A stretch of 26,817 nt of DNA from DAOUCV01 sp034432095 (GCA_034432095.1 DAOUCV010000024.1:1-26817); one strand, 5' to 3'; counted from the stretch's first letter, positions 15,985 through 24,668 are shown. Made by a program: numbers and translations. Notes: a model not told the origin generated them from the letters alone.

Positions 15985-16691
15985 AGAACACGTTAACTAT
16001 TGCTCAAAAGGAGTTCAAGTCCTACCTGGCATCCCCTATGGCCTATATAGTCACCGGCATCTTTCTGGTGATTACCGGTGTCTTCTTTGGTATCAGTTCC
16101 TCTACCTATCTTGAAACGAGTATCAGAGGCTTTTTAGAATCTGGTAGCATCATTCTGCTACTACTATCAGCGGTGCTCACCATGCGCTTAATTGCCGAAG
16201 AAAAGAAACTGGGGACAATAGAACTATTGCTCACGGCACCGGTAAGAGATAGTGAAATCATACTGGGCAAGTTTGTGGGTAGCCTGGGGATTCTTCTCGT
16301 TATGCTGGCGCTCACCTTCTATTATCCCCTCCTTCTGATTATATTTGGTGACCCTGACCTGGGTGCCATTGGCAGCGGTTACCTTGGCATCTTTCTTCTG
16401 GGTAGCACCTGTCTGGCCATAGGGCTCTTTGCCTCATCGCTGACCTCAAATCAGATTGTGTCAGCCGTGGTTGCCGGGGGGATCCTCTTTGCCCTCTGGT
16501 TCATTGGCGTCGCCGCCAATTACCTCCCCGAAGCCCTGGGTAAGGTCATTCACTATTTTTCGCTCTCTTATTATTTCCCGGATTTTGTTAAGGGAGTAAT
16601 AGATACCAGAGGCTTAGTCTACTATTTAAGCATTACGGCCCTTTTTTTATTCCTGGCAATCAGGTCGCTCGAAAACAGTAGGTGGAGTTAA
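15981..16691 (+). CDS. ABC-2 type permease, GldF-like
   Basis: This is a six-helix membrane protein of the ABC-2 family, 236 residues, beginning MKNTLTIAQKEFKSYLASPMAYIVTGIFL, typical of GldF-like permeases. The conserved cytoplasmic segment EEKKLGTIELLLTAPVRDSEIILGKF is the coupling region next to the ATPase. Start is GTG 15981, overlapping the ATPase stop (GTGA). It works with the ATPase before and the GldG-like protein after. Confidence 0.9.
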   Translation: MKNTLTIAQKEFKSYLASPMAYIVTGIFLVITGVFFGISSSTYLETSIRGFLESGSIILLLLSAVLTMRLIAEEKKLGTIELLLTAPVRDSEIILGKFVGSLGILLVMLALTFYYPLLLIIFGDPDLGAIGSGYLGIFLLGSTCLAIGLFASSLTSNQIVSAVVAGGILFALWFIGVAANYLPEALGKVIHYFSLSYYFPDFVKGVIDTRGLVYYLSITALFLFLAIRSLENSRWS

Positions 16692-18335
16692 ATGCAGGCT
16701 ACCTCTAGCTTTTATCGGTACTCCTGGTTAATCGCCGGACTCGGTCTGCTAGCCTTGCTGGTGGGACTGGTGGTCATGGTGCTGCTGCCCGACATCAGAT
16801 GGGCAGCCTGGGCGTTGCTGGCGCTGGGCGTGCTATGCTTGGCTGGAGCCTTTATTATTGACTTCAGACAGGTGAGCCGGGCTATCACCGGCAGACGGGG
16901 CAGGTTTAGCACCGGCACTACCGTGATGGTCTCAATCTTCGTCGGCATCACCCTCTTAATCAATGCTATTAGCATTGGCAACTATCACCGCTTTGATGTT
17001 ACCGCTCTGGCAGAATTCACCCTCACCTCCCAGACAAAGGACGTCCTCCGCAAGCTGGAAACGCCAGTACAAGCAGTGTGCTTCTTTACTCCCAATGACT
17101 ACTACGGAACCAATACCTATGTCACCAGTCTGCTTGAAGAGTACCAGAACTATACCGACAAGCTCAGTATAAAATCTATCGACCCTGACGAGCACCCAGA
17201 CCAGGCGAGGCAGTATAACATAACCCAATACGGGTCAGTTGTCTTTGAAACTGAGCGCGGACGGCGCCTGGTATCGCCGAGGGAGATTGTAGTTACGGAT
17301 AGTACGGGGCAACAAATTATTGGTTATGAAGCAGAACACGCCTTCACCAGCGCTATTCTGGAGGTCACCGGTATTGTCCAGAAAAAGGTCTATTTCCTCA
17401 CCGGGCACGGCGAGGCCACTATTAGCGGAGGCTATAACTACGCAAAGGAAAGCCTGCTCGATAACCTCTACAAGGTAGAGACGCTGGACCTCCTGTTTAC
17501 CAAGAGCATACCCGAGGACTGTGCCGCCCTTATCATCGCCGGACCAACAAAGTCACTAGATAAGAGCGAGGTCGAAATCCTGGAGAACTATCTTGAAAAC
17601 GACGGATGGTTAATGATCCTGGTGAATCCTGACTGCCCACAAGAGATTAAGCAATTGGTCTCTTTATGGGGTGTTGATATAGAGGACGGGACCATTGTTG
17701 ACCCTTCGTCTTATCTAAGCCCCAACATAGACACCCCTATCGTGCCGAGGAGCCGAAACTTCTTCCAACTGACCACCACCTACTTCCCCGGAGCCACGGC
17801 CATTATCCCCAAAGCTGAATATAAACCCCAGGTTGTAGTAACACAGCAAGGGGTGCCCTCACTCATTTACTGGACAAGTGAAAAGAGTTCAATTGTACTA
17901 TACTCCCTGCTCAGGACGAGCCAGAATAGCTGGCTGGAAAAAGATTTTAGCCTTGAAAAAAAACCGGAGTTTAATGAAGGAACTGATTTAGCGGGTCCCC
18001 TGAACATTGGCTTTCTCATTTTCCCGGTCCCGCCGGAACAAACTGAAGGACAATCAACTGAAGAAACTAAAAAGACCCGCTTGATAGTCATCGGCGATTC
18101 CGACTTCGCGGCCAACCAGCATTTCTACAACGGCGACAATGGCAACCTCTTTCTTAATGCCGTAGAGTTGCTGACAACAGGGAAAGAGCTAATTTCAATC
18201 GAACGCAAGGTTCTTCCCTTCCGAATGCTAGTGGTTGGACCAGAGGTAACCAATTTCATACGAATCTCCAGTATCGGCCTGCTACCACTGTTAGTCTTGC
18301 TCGCCGGAGGTATCACATGGTGGCGCAGAAGATAG
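16692..18335 (+). CDS. GldG-like ABC auxiliary protein
   Basis: This 547-residue protein has two N-terminal hydrophobic helices (about 12-30 and 35-55), a third around 76-95, a large extracytoplasmic domain of the GldG/ABC_transp_aux type (EFTLTSQTKDVLRKLETPVQAVCFF, VYFLTGHGEA) and a last C-terminal helix ending WWRRR. Such proteins form the extracellular part of GldFG-like ABC systems; the transported substrate is unknown. It begins immediately after the permease stop. Confidence 0.88.
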   Translation: MQATSSFYRYSWLIAGLGLLALLVGLVVMVLLPDIRWAAWALLALGVLCLAGAFIIDFRQVSRAITGRRGRFSTGTTVMVSIFVGITLLINAISIGNYHRFDVTALAEFTLTSQTKDVLRKLETPVQAVCFFTPNDYYGTNTYVTSLLEEYQNYTDKLSIKSIDPDEHPDQARQYNITQYGSVVFETERGRRLVSPREIVVTDSTGQQIIGYEAEHAFTSAILEVTGIVQKKVYFLTGHGEATISGGYNYAKESLLDNLYKVETLDLLFTKSIPEDCAALIIAGPTKSLDKSEVEILENYLENDGWLMILVNPDCPQEIKQLVSLWGVDIEDGTIVDPSSYLSPNIDTPIVPRSRNFFQLTTTYFPGATAIIPKAEYKPQVVVTQQGVPSLIYWTSEKSSIVLYSLLRTSQNSWLEKDFSLEKKPEFNEGTDLAGPLNIGFLIFPVPPEQTEGQSTEETKKTRLIVIGDSDFAANQHFYNGDNGNLFLNAVELLTTGKELISIERKVLPFRMLVVGPEVTNFIRISSIGLLPLLVLLAGGITWWRRR

Positions 18336-18366
18336 TGGGACAGGCTTATCTCAGGGAGGGAATTTC

Positions 18367-18927
18367 TTGAAACTACAAAACATCCTTATCCTGCTGGTCG
18401 TTCTCTTCATTATTGGAGGGGGTTACTACTTCTTCAACATCCCCAAGCCTCCGGAAACACCAGAGCCTCAGATATTCGTATGGCAGGTAGAAATGGAAGA
18501 CATCCAACATATTGAAATACGGCTCCCCCGTGAGAACATGAGCCAGGCATTTATTAAAATAGAAGAACCGGATAAGTTCCCCTGGTACTTTGATGACCCT
18601 CAGCGGTCGGCAATAGATAAAGAGCGATGGGGAGGAGGCATACCGCTTCTCTTAAGCGGTCCCGGAGCCGTCAGGGTCATTGCCGAAAATGCCACCCCCG
18701 AGCAACTTGCTGAATTCGGCTTACTTAACCCGCGGATGGAAATTACACTGACCTTGAAGAATGGGCATATCATGAAGAATATGATAGGCGATAGGACACC
18801 AAATGGCGCAGCCGATTATGTGCAAGCTCCAAGTACAAACGACGTAGCTCTGGTGGACTATACGTGGTACGATATTCTAGAACGTCTGGTTAAAGAGCCA
18901 CCATATGCGCCCCCTCCGGCTAAGTAG
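18367..18927 (+). CDS. short DUF4340-type membrane-anchored protein
   Basis: This protein ends the Gld-like operon, a place where DUF4340 proteins are usual. It has one N-terminal membrane anchor (ILILLVVLFIIGGGYYFF) and an extracytoplasmic part with the DUF4340 pattern (VWQVEMEDIQHIEIRLP, then FGLLNPRMEITLTLKNGH). At 186 residues it is shorter than the family, often 300 or more, and seems to hold only one repeat unit. Start is TTG 18367 with AGGGAGGG upstream. The convergent gap after it (18928-18993) shows no obvious hairpin. Confidence 0.78.
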   Translation: MKLQNILILLVVLFIIGGGYYFFNIPKPPETPEPQIFVWQVEMEDIQHIEIRLPRENMSQAFIKIEEPDKFPWYFDDPQRSAIDKERWGGGIPLLLSGPGAVRVIAENATPEQLAEFGLLNPRMEITLTLKNGHIMKNMIGDRTPNGAADYVQAPSTNDVALVDYTWYDILERLVKEPPYAPPPAK

Positions 18928-18993
18928 CTGGCAAAACCTCAGCCTAGAACTGCGAACAAGCAAACTAGCGAGGGGCAAGAGCCGATAAAAATC

Positions 18994-19503
18994 TCACCCA
19001 GGGAGGTATTTCTGCCATTCACTCCGACTATGGGGGTAGTAAGCAGAAAAATAAAAAAGACCGCTAACACGGGGGCGGGAAGGCTGACAGATTAACTTCA
19101 TGCCAGCTTCCTGGGGAGTCTTACCCGCCTTACGCCGATTACACGGAACACAGGCACTGACCACATTCTCCCAGGTATGCTGTCCGCCTCGGTATCGAGG
19201 AACGACATGGTCCAGGGTAAGCTGTCGACTTTCTCTGCCACAATACTGGCAGGTATACCGGTCACGTTTGAAAACTTCAAGCCGGGTCAGCTTTCTCTCC
19301 GACTGTGGACGACGCCTGACCATAGAAGCTAAGCGGATTACCGAAGGTACCGGCAAAGCGCCGTTGACCCAGTGGATAAAGCCGGAGCCGTTTTCCAGCA
19401 TCTCAGCCTTATTTTGATAAATCAGCACTATAGCTCGCCGGACTCGACAAATATTTAGTGGCTCATAGCTTTGATTTAGCACCAGAACCGGAAGGTTTAT
19501 CAT
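18994..19503 (-). CDS. HNH endonuclease family protein
   Basis: This is a McrA-type HNH nuclease found next to housekeeping genes in many bacteria; its role is unknown. The N-terminal half starts LPVLVLNQSYEPLNICRVRRAIVL, typical of the family, followed by the HNH core with two zinc-type Cys pairs: CQYCG, then LDHVVPRYRGG, then ACVPCNRRKAG. The start is uncertain: ATG 19503 fits the family start but has a poor ribosome binding site; the same frame can extend to ATG 19533 or TTG 19560. It lies 70 bases after the DnaI-like gene on the same strand. Confidence 0.85.
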   Translation of the reverse strand: MINLPVLVLNQSYEPLNICRVRRAIVLIYQNKAEMLENGSGFIHWVNGALPVPSVIRLASMVRRRPQSERKLTRLEVFKRDRYTCQYCGRESRQLTLDHVVPRYRGGQHTWENVVSACVPCNRRKAGKTPQEAGMKLICQPSRPRVSGLFYFSAYYPHSRSEWQKYLPG

Positions 19504-19574
19504 TGCTGAGTTTTCCACACCGAACTTGCCCATTTTACTAGAAAACTTCAGGCAGTGCAAGTCTTCTTTTGCCC

Positions 19575-20972
19575 CTAGCCCCGGCGGCTTCTATGGCTAC
19601 TGTGAGACGCTCCCCTTTGACTATGCCGGCCAGCCCAGTAGTCTGGAGCCGTGATGGTAAAAAATGTGCTTATCTGAGGGTCGATAAACCTGGATAGTAT
19701 CGAACCATCTAGCTCATCCGTTGTGCAGTTAGTCGTAATTACCGTTGGCAACCGAGCATTGTAGCGATAGTTGATAACCTGATAGAGCTTTTCCTTTGCC
19801 CAGGGTGTGGTTGTCTGCTTACCAAAGTCATCCAGGACAAGCAATGGGGTAGTCTTGACACTTTCAAAAAGCTGGTCATAGGATATCTTGCTCTCCGGAC
19901 TGAAGGTAGAGCGTAAATGGTCAAGGAAATCAGACACCACAATGAACAAAGCTGGTTGTTTGTTCTGATAGCGCTCATTAACAATGGCTGCCGCCAGATG
20001 GGTCTTGCCGCAGCCATTATCTCCCTGAAACACCAGCCAGCCTTCAGGTGACCTGGCGAAGTCTTGAGCCAAACGGAGGGCTTCCCTCAGATTTTCGCGC
20101 TCCTCCAGCGGCAGGTTATCCCGCTTCTCAAAGGTATCAAAGGTCATACTTTTTTGCAGTTCGAACTGAGGAGACCAGTTAAGGGTTGACAAGCCTGGCG
20201 ACCCTTCCTCAAAAGCGCCTAACTGATAAGGGTGAGCGGCCATCAGGCGAGTGCGTATTCTCTCCTCCAGCTCGTCAATGGGAACGATGGAAACAATTAC
20301 TGTAGGTAGCTGATTATTGTAGCGATAACTTAGTAGCTGCTCCAGCTTCTCCTTGGCCCAGGGAGTACTGGACTGAGCACCCAGGTCATCGAGAATCAGC
20401 AAGGGAGTATTGCGCACCTGCTCAAAGAACTCATCATAAGTTATCTCGCTACTCGGGTCGAAACTAGAACGCAGGTGGTCAAGCAAGTCCGGAGTGGTAA
20501 TGTAGAAAACGGGACGATTGTTTTCGATACAACGGTTAGCAATAGCCGCAGCTAGATGGGTCTTGCCCGAGCCGCTCGGTCCGGTCAGGACCAGCCATCC
20601 CTGAGGCTCATCGGCAAAAGCCCTGGCAGCTTGATAAGCACGGCTAAACAGCTCCTGATCAGCCGCATTCCCACTTTTACCTTGAGGAATCAGATTGTCA
20701 AAATTGAGGCGAGTCAGCCAGCCCAGGTTACTGTAGCGTTGCAGGTGAGCCCTACGCTCTGTATCTGGCTCCCGCTTGGTACACCGGCAGGGGACAACCC
20801 GGCTATAGTCTGGCTTCCCGGAGGGCAACAGAGGATGAACAAATCTTACCCCTTTACAGATAGGGCACGCTGAAGCGGGCAAGACCCCTTCCTCTTCAGC
20901 GCTTGACCATGTGCCCGTATTTTTGTTTGCTGTATTTATCTGTCTTCTTAGAATCTCGCTGATATGTTCCAT
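19575..20972 (-). CDS. DnaC/DnaI-like helicase loader with two tandem AAA+ domains
   Basis: This is a probable loader of the DnaB helicase. It has 465 residues, about double a usual DnaC or DnaI. A zinc-finger-like N-terminus (CPIC 37-40, CRC 63-65) precedes two similar ATPase domains: Walker A GPSGSGKTH (132-140) with Walker B LLILDDLG (192-199), and GDNGCGKTH (318-326) with LLVLDDFG (378-385). The spacing between equal motifs is 186 residues, and DLLDHLRSSF (163-172) recurs as DFLDHLRSTF (349-358), so the second domain is an internal duplicate. Only the second domain keeps TTN (414-416) as sensor 1; the first reads VSIVP there. ATG 20972 is the start, inside the end of the DnaD-like gene (77-base overlap). 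An IstB-type transposition helper is the alternative, but the dnaB neighbours argue for a loader. Confidence 0.85.
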   Translation of the reverse strand: MEHISEILRRQINTANKNTGTWSSAEEEGVLPASACPICKGVRFVHPLLPSGKPDYSRVVPCRCTKREPDTERRAHLQRYSNLGWLTRLNFDNLIPQGKSGNAADQELFSRAYQAARAFADEPQGWLVLTGPSGSGKTHLAAAIANRCIENNRPVFYITTPDLLDHLRSSFDPSSEITYDEFFEQVRNTPLLILDDLGAQSSTPWAKEKLEQLLSYRYNNQLPTVIVSIVPIDELEERIRTRLMAAHPYQLGAFEEGSPGLSTLNWSPQFELQKSMTFDTFEKRDNLPLEERENLREALRLAQDFARSPEGWLVFQGDNGCGKTHLAAAIVNERYQNKQPALFIVVSDFLDHLRSTFSPESKISYDQLFESVKTTPLLVLDDFGKQTTTPWAKEKLYQVINYRYNARLPTVITTNCTTDELDGSILSRFIDPQISTFFTITAPDYWAGRHSQRGASHSSHRSRRG

Positions 20973-21609
20973 CACCCCTGCCTTCGGCTGACCAGCGCTC
21001 TAAAATCCGGTCAATATATCGCCAACTTCGCTTATTTAAGCTAACCGCCTCCTTGATGGCATCTTTAATCCAGGCTTCAGGATAGAGCTTTTCTGCTTCT
21101 TTAAGCCACTCAGCAATCATCGGCGTCAGCATGCCGATGTTCTCTTCATAAAGAGCGAAGATATCTGGTGGCGGCTCCGTGTCAACGACAGGCTGTGACG
21201 GTCTCCCCGCCCTCAATCCAGCCAGGGCAAGCTCACCATTCTGAATCTTAGCCACTGTCCGTCTATCAGACTCAGTATTAAGGAAATAAACATCTTCGGG
21301 TGAGCCATCTCTCTCCAGTACTAGATGGAGGATTGTTCCCCGCCTGACCGCTGCGTCCAAAGCACTACCCAACACCTCCTCCGGCGGTTTTTCCCCTTCC
21401 CTGAAGCTAGCCATCAGGCTCTTGTCAGTAAGTAGCTCATGATGAGTGACAAAACGAGGATAACCCCGTTTGCCATAAAGTAACCAGAAAATATGGAGGG
21501 TTGTCTTTAACTCGGCAATATCGCTTATCTGCGGGAGCAGGCTGCTAAAGAATAGATTGGGTATGGGTGTGAATCGCATCCTGGCAGGGAAACCGCTAAA
21601 CTGCTTCAT
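20896..21609 (-). CDS. DnaD-like replication protein
   Basis: This 237-residue protein lies between dnaB and the loader gene. The C-terminal third has the DnaD/DnaB_2 domain pattern: IFALYEENIGMLTPMIAEWL, AWIKDAIKEAV and the ending YIDRILERW, equivalent to the YxxxILxxW motif. The N-terminal half looks like a winged-helix domain (DIAELKTTLHIFWLL). DnaD proteins remodel origin DNA and help load the helicase in Gram-positive-like lineages. Its ATG overlaps the dnaB stop by four bases, so it is translationally coupled. Confidence 0.82.
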   Translation of the reverse strand: MKQFSGFPARMRFTPIPNLFFSSLLPQISDIAELKTTLHIFWLLYGKRGYPRFVTHHELLTDKSLMASFREGEKPPEEVLGSALDAAVRRGTILHLVLERDGSPEDVYFLNTESDRRTVAKIQNGELALAGLRAGRPSQPVVDTEPPPDIFALYEENIGMLTPMIAEWLKEAEKLYPEAWIKDAIKEAVSLNKRSWRYIDRILERWSAEGRGDGTYQRDSKKTDKYSKQKYGHMVKR

Positions 21610-22985
21610 AGTAAACTCGGCTCTGCACTACCAATATTTTCGAACCTAGCCATTGACGGTACAAAACGAAGTTTTATCTGCCCGATAGGACCGTTACGGT
21701 GCTTGGCAACGATAACATCGGCTGGTGGTGGGTACTGTTCACCTGGGTGAGCAAGCTCCCAGGCTTCCCTGGTCGGATAGTGCAACTCGTCACGGTCGAT
21801 AAAGATGACAACATCGGCATCCTGCTCAATGCTCCCGCTTTCCCTGAGGTCAGAAAGTTGGGGCAGGTGTGAAGCACGGAATTCAGGCTGCCGACTCAGT
21901 TGCGATACCGCCAAGACAGGTGTATCAAGCTCACGGGCCAGCCCCTTAAGGGAACGGGAAATGGCGCTAATCTCCTGAACCCTGCTTTCTGCCCTGCCCT
22001 CTATCTGCATCAGGTGCAGGTAGTCAAGGATAACGAGGTCGATATGATGTTCAAAATGAAGCCGCTTTGCCTTGCTTCGCATTTCCATCATGCGGAGTTG
22101 AGGGGTATCATCAATATATATCGCCGTTTCGGAAAGGATACCAGTAGCATCCATAATCCTTTTTTCCTCTTCCTCAGTGTGAAGCCCAAGGCGAATGCGA
22201 CTCAGGTTAACCCCGGATTCACTGGATAGCAGCCTCCAGACCAGTGAATCCCGCGCCATCTCCAGACTGAATATGGCAACACAAGCCCCCTGCTCCACAG
22301 CCGCATTTCGGGCAATATTAAGAACGAAACTGGTCTTACCCATACTCGGCCGCCCGCCAACCACAATAAAATCAGAATGCTGAAATCCACCCAGAAGCTC
22401 ATCCAGTCCGGTAAATCCAGAAAGCGTATAAGGCAGTACCCCCTTGCGACCTTCCCCTCTGGGAGTTGGACCAGGAGCAACCTCCTCAAAGTATTTGTCG
22501 AGTACCTGACGAATATGGACGAAGTCCCTGGGACTCTGTCCCCGGCGCAGCTTGAAGAGAACATCTTCCGCCTTATTCAGACTGTTATCAGGGTCAGGGT
22601 CCGCCTCGTAGCCAATGGCCTCAATTTGCCGAGCCGCTTCTATCAAACGGCGGCTAACCGCCGTGCTATAGACATTTTTGGCATAGCTCTCAATATCGAG
22701 CGAGGTAGGCACTATCGATACCAGATGGCTCAGGTAGGCAACCCCACCACACTTACCCAGCTTTCCCTGCCGGTCCAATTCGTGAGCCACCGTAATCTGG
22801 TTTATTGCCTCGCCACGTTTGGCCAGTGCCAGACACGCCCCATACAGCCATTGAGTCCGCTCGTGGTAGAAGTAGTCTGGCTCCGGAAGTAGCGGGGTGA
22901 TTTTGTGGATAGCCTCGCCATCTATGAGGAGCGCACCGATTACTGATTCCTCGGCATTAATATCGTGCGGCGGTAATCTTTCCAT
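21606..22985 (-). CDS. dnaB: replicative DNA helicase DnaB
   Basis: This is the hexameric 5'-3' helicase of the replication fork. It begins LPPHDINAEESVIGALLID (N-terminal domain), has the RecA-like core with Walker A GRPSMGKTS, IFSLEM, Walker B VILDYLHLM, the conserved AVSQLSR and RESGSIEQDADVV segments. Length is 459 residues. The best ribosome binding site (AAAGGAGG) is about 14 bases from ATG 22985, somewhat far. It follows rplI on the same strand (44-base gap), a common arrangement in bacteria. Confidence 0.97.
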   Translation of the reverse strand: MERLPPHDINAEESVIGALLIDGEAIHKITPLLPEPDYFYHERTQWLYGACLALAKRGEAINQITVAHELDRQGKLGKCGGVAYLSHLVSIVPTSLDIESYAKNVYSTAVSRRLIEAARQIEAIGYEADPDPDNSLNKAEDVLFKLRRGQSPRDFVHIRQVLDKYFEEVAPGPTPRGEGRKGVLPYTLSGFTGLDELLGGFQHSDFIVVGGRPSMGKTSFVLNIARNAAVEQGACVAIFSLEMARDSLVWRLLSSESGVNLSRIRLGLHTEEEEKRIMDATGILSETAIYIDDTPQLRMMEMRSKAKRLHFEHHIDLVILDYLHLMQIEGRAESRVQEISAISRSLKGLARELDTPVLAVSQLSRQPEFRASHLPQLSDLRESGSIEQDADVVIFIDRDELHYPTREAWELAHPGEQYPPPADVIVAKHRNGPIGQIKLRFVPSMARFENIGSAEPSLL

Positions 22986-23029
22986 ACGACCCGAGTCTGC
23001 CTCCTTTTGAGACCATAGAAAAGACTGTT

Positions 23030-23482
23030 TTAAGCGCTTTCTCCCGTCACCGTGACCTTTATCTTAGGCACTATATCCTTAGCCAGTTTGATATTCACTT
23101 CATAGCTTCCGAGCTCACGAATGGGCTCGGCTAACTCAATTTTCCTCTTATCAACAGCTACGCCGAAGGTCTTCTCCAGTTCGGCAGCAATATCAGCCGT
23201 GGTAATTGACCCGTACAGGCGTTTCTTGCTCCCGCTCCGGGCGAGCAAGAAAATCTCCCTCCCATCCAACCGGTTAGCCACCTCAAGCAGCTCGGCTTCC
23301 GTTTGAGCTTGACTTCGGGCTTCCTTCTTAAGCCTTACCTCCACAGCACTTACCGCCGCAGGGGTAGCCAGTAAAGCTAGTCTTCGGGGGAGAAGAAAAT
23401 TCCTCCCATAACCATCAGCCACCTCTTTTATCTCGCCAGCCCTGGCTACATTGGGCACATCCTCAAGAAAAATAACCCTCAT
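23030..23482 (-). CDS. rplI: ribosomal protein bL9
   Basis: This is a 150-residue protein of the large ribosomal subunit. The N-terminal domain MRVIFLEDVPNVARAGEIKEVADGYGRNFLLP is the L9 signature, followed by the long linking helix (about 45-75) and a C-terminal domain with SKKRLYGSITTADIA. It is the first gene of the replication operon here. The usual companions rpsF, ssb and rpsR are not next to it. Confidence 0.97.
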   Translation of the reverse strand: MRVIFLEDVPNVARAGEIKEVADGYGRNFLLPRRLALLATPAAVSAVEVRLKKEARSQAQTEAELLEVANRLDGREIFLLARSGSKKRLYGSITTADIAAELEKTFGVAVDKRKIELAEPIRELGSYEVNIKLAKDIVPKIKVTVTGESA

Positions 23483-23503
23483 AACCTTCTTCTTTCTACC
23501 ACA

Positions 23504-23534
23504 ATTATACTTCAGTGTGAAGCGTAGTTGTCAA
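23504..23534 (-). promoter_or_regulatory. promoter of rplI-dnaB operon
   Basis: On the minus strand TTGACA (complement of 23529-23534) and TATAAT (complement of 23504-23509) stand 19 bases apart, slightly long. The predicted leader to the rplI ATG is short, about 15 bases, and includes GAAGAAGG as ribosome binding site. Confidence 0.5.
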
Positions 23535-23590
23535 AAAATTGGACGGTCTTGTTAAAAAAATAAGGAAAAAGGGGGATTAAGAGAATAAGG

Positions 23591-23620
23591 TTGATAAAAA
23601 CCCTTAAAATAATATATACT
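23591..23620 (+). promoter_or_regulatory. promoter of selC
   Basis: TTGATA (23591-23596) and TATACT (23615-23620) are 18 bases apart, about 20 bases before the first base of tRNA-Sec. It is divergent from the rplI promoter. Confidence 0.5.
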
Positions 23621-23639
23621 TGAGCTACCTAGATTTTCC

Positions 23640-23736
23640 GGGAGCGGATGAGTCCCGGTGGGCTTCGCGGACTTCAAATCCGTCGGGGGGCATTAAGAGT
23701 GTCTTCGGTGGGTTCGACTCCCATGCGCTCCCGCCA
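23640..23736 (+). tRNA. selC: tRNA-Sec (anticodon UCA)
   Basis: This is the selenocysteine tRNA that reads UGA with SelB. Features seen: acceptor GGGAGCG paired with CGCTCCC (a G-G mismatch at the extra eighth pair), a long D arm, anticodon loop CTTCAAA with TCA, a long variable arm (GGCA/TGTC stem), T arm with GGTTCGACTCCC, discriminator G and encoded CCA. The 97-base length and overall plan match bacterial tRNA-Sec such as that of E. coli. The upstream promoter and direct contact with an integrase gene show it is both a working gene and an integration site. A naive reading treats it as the N-terminus of the integrase ORF. Confidence 0.93.
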
Positions 23737-23751
23737 GATTCAAAAACACCA

Positions 23752-23775
23752 TTGTTGGGGGTAAAATCCCAACAA
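23752..23775. repeat. inverted repeat between selC and integrase
   Basis: TTGTTGGG (23752-23759) pairs with CCCAACAA (23768-23775) around an eight-base loop. It could terminate the selC transcript, although no T run follows, or be part of the attachment region. Confidence 0.5.
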
Positions 23776-23790
23776 CTGCCAACACAAAAT

Positions 23791-24668
23791 GCTTACCACA
23801 TTATGGAAAATGGTAAGCAACTGGTAAGCAACTTCCTTAAATCCAGACGGGAGGGTTTAAGTCCTCGTTCCATAGAGTTCTACGATGGCTATCTGAGGCT
23901 TGCTAACCCTGTGGTAGGATTCCATGTTACAGGACAGGATATAACCCAGTTCCTTGATAACCTTGGCTGTAGCGATGGTGGTAAACACGCTTACTACCGA
24001 GCAATAAGAGCATTTTACAACTGGTTATACTCCAAGAAGTCTGGTTATAACCTCAATCCCCAAGACAACCCCATCTTGGCTGTGGATGCTCCAAAAGTGG
24101 GGAAGAGGATACTACCTTCACTAACGCCAGAGCAGTTAGACTACCTTATAATGCAGGCGGAGACAATTCGGGATAAAGCTATCATATCCCTCTTTGCTGA
24201 TTCGGGACTAAGGCTATCGGAGTTAGCCAACATCAATCCCCACAATATAGACTGGCAACATCGGTTAATCAAGGTATGGTGCAAAGGTGGTAAAGAAGGA
24301 CTGGCTCCATTCGGTCAGAGAACTGAAAAGCTACTCAGGGAATGGCTATCACAATACCATAGCGATGATAGGCTATGGGATTTGAACTGGTGGGGAATCA
24401 GAGACATGATAGACAGATTGTCAACTAAGACGGGGATTAGGTTCTCAGCCCATACTTTCAGAAGGACATTCGCTTCAGTGCTCAGCAAGCGTGGAGTAGA
24501 TTCCCTTCACATTATGCGATTAGGCAGGTGGGAATCCCTGGCTATGGTAGACCGCTATACGAAGTCGGTAAAGTTTGAGGATAGTCTGAAGCTGTATAGT
24601 CCCGTAGTGGACTAGCAATCCGTTGGTCATAGCTAAAGTGGTAAGCATCAAGGCTATCATTGGTAAGC
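23791..24668. repeat. five TGGTAAGC repeats around the integrase gene
   Basis: Copies are at 23811-23818, 23822-23829, 24639-24646 and 24661-24668 in direct orientation and at 23791-23798 inverted (GCTTACCA). Spacings of 11 and 22 bases equal one and two helical turns. They resemble arm-type binding sites for a tyrosine recombinase or its accessory factor. Three copies overlap or sit just before the integrase start, so they may also control its expression. The rest of the 24616-24831 gap holds no gene that I can see. Confidence 0.5.
23803..24615 (+). CDS. tyrosine recombinase (island integrase at selC)
   Basis: This 270-residue integrase has an N-terminal core-binding SAM-like domain (LVSNFLKSRREGLSPRSIEFY, then KHAYYRAIRAFYNWLYSK) and a catalytic domain with Arg in DSGLRLSELANI, Lys in WCKGGKE, HTFRR (His and second Arg), W in LGRWESLAMVDRYTK and the nucleophile Tyr of DRY. 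The pattern is that of XerC/D-like phage and island integrases. ATG 23803 is the first sensible start; no strong ribosome binding site precedes it. It lies 66 bases after tRNA-Sec in the same direction, as expected when an element inserts into a tRNA 3' end. Confidence 0.92.
   Translation: MENGKQLVSNFLKSRREGLSPRSIEFYDGYLRLANPVVGFHVTGQDITQFLDNLGCSDGGKHAYYRAIRAFYNWLYSKKSGYNLNPQDNPILAVDAPKVGKRILPSLTPEQLDYLIMQAETIRDKAIISLFADSGLRLSELANINPHNIDWQHRLIKVWCKGGKEGLAPFGQRTEKLLREWLSQYHSDDRLWDLNWWGIRDMIDRLSTKTGIRFSAHTFRRTFASVLSKRGVDSLHIMRLGRWESLAMVDRYTKSVKFEDSLKLYSPVVD

Noticed and set aside
23620..23802. N-terminal extension of the integrase through the tRNA region
   Set aside because: The sequence is tRNA-Sec and its flank; the integrase domain begins after ATG 23803.
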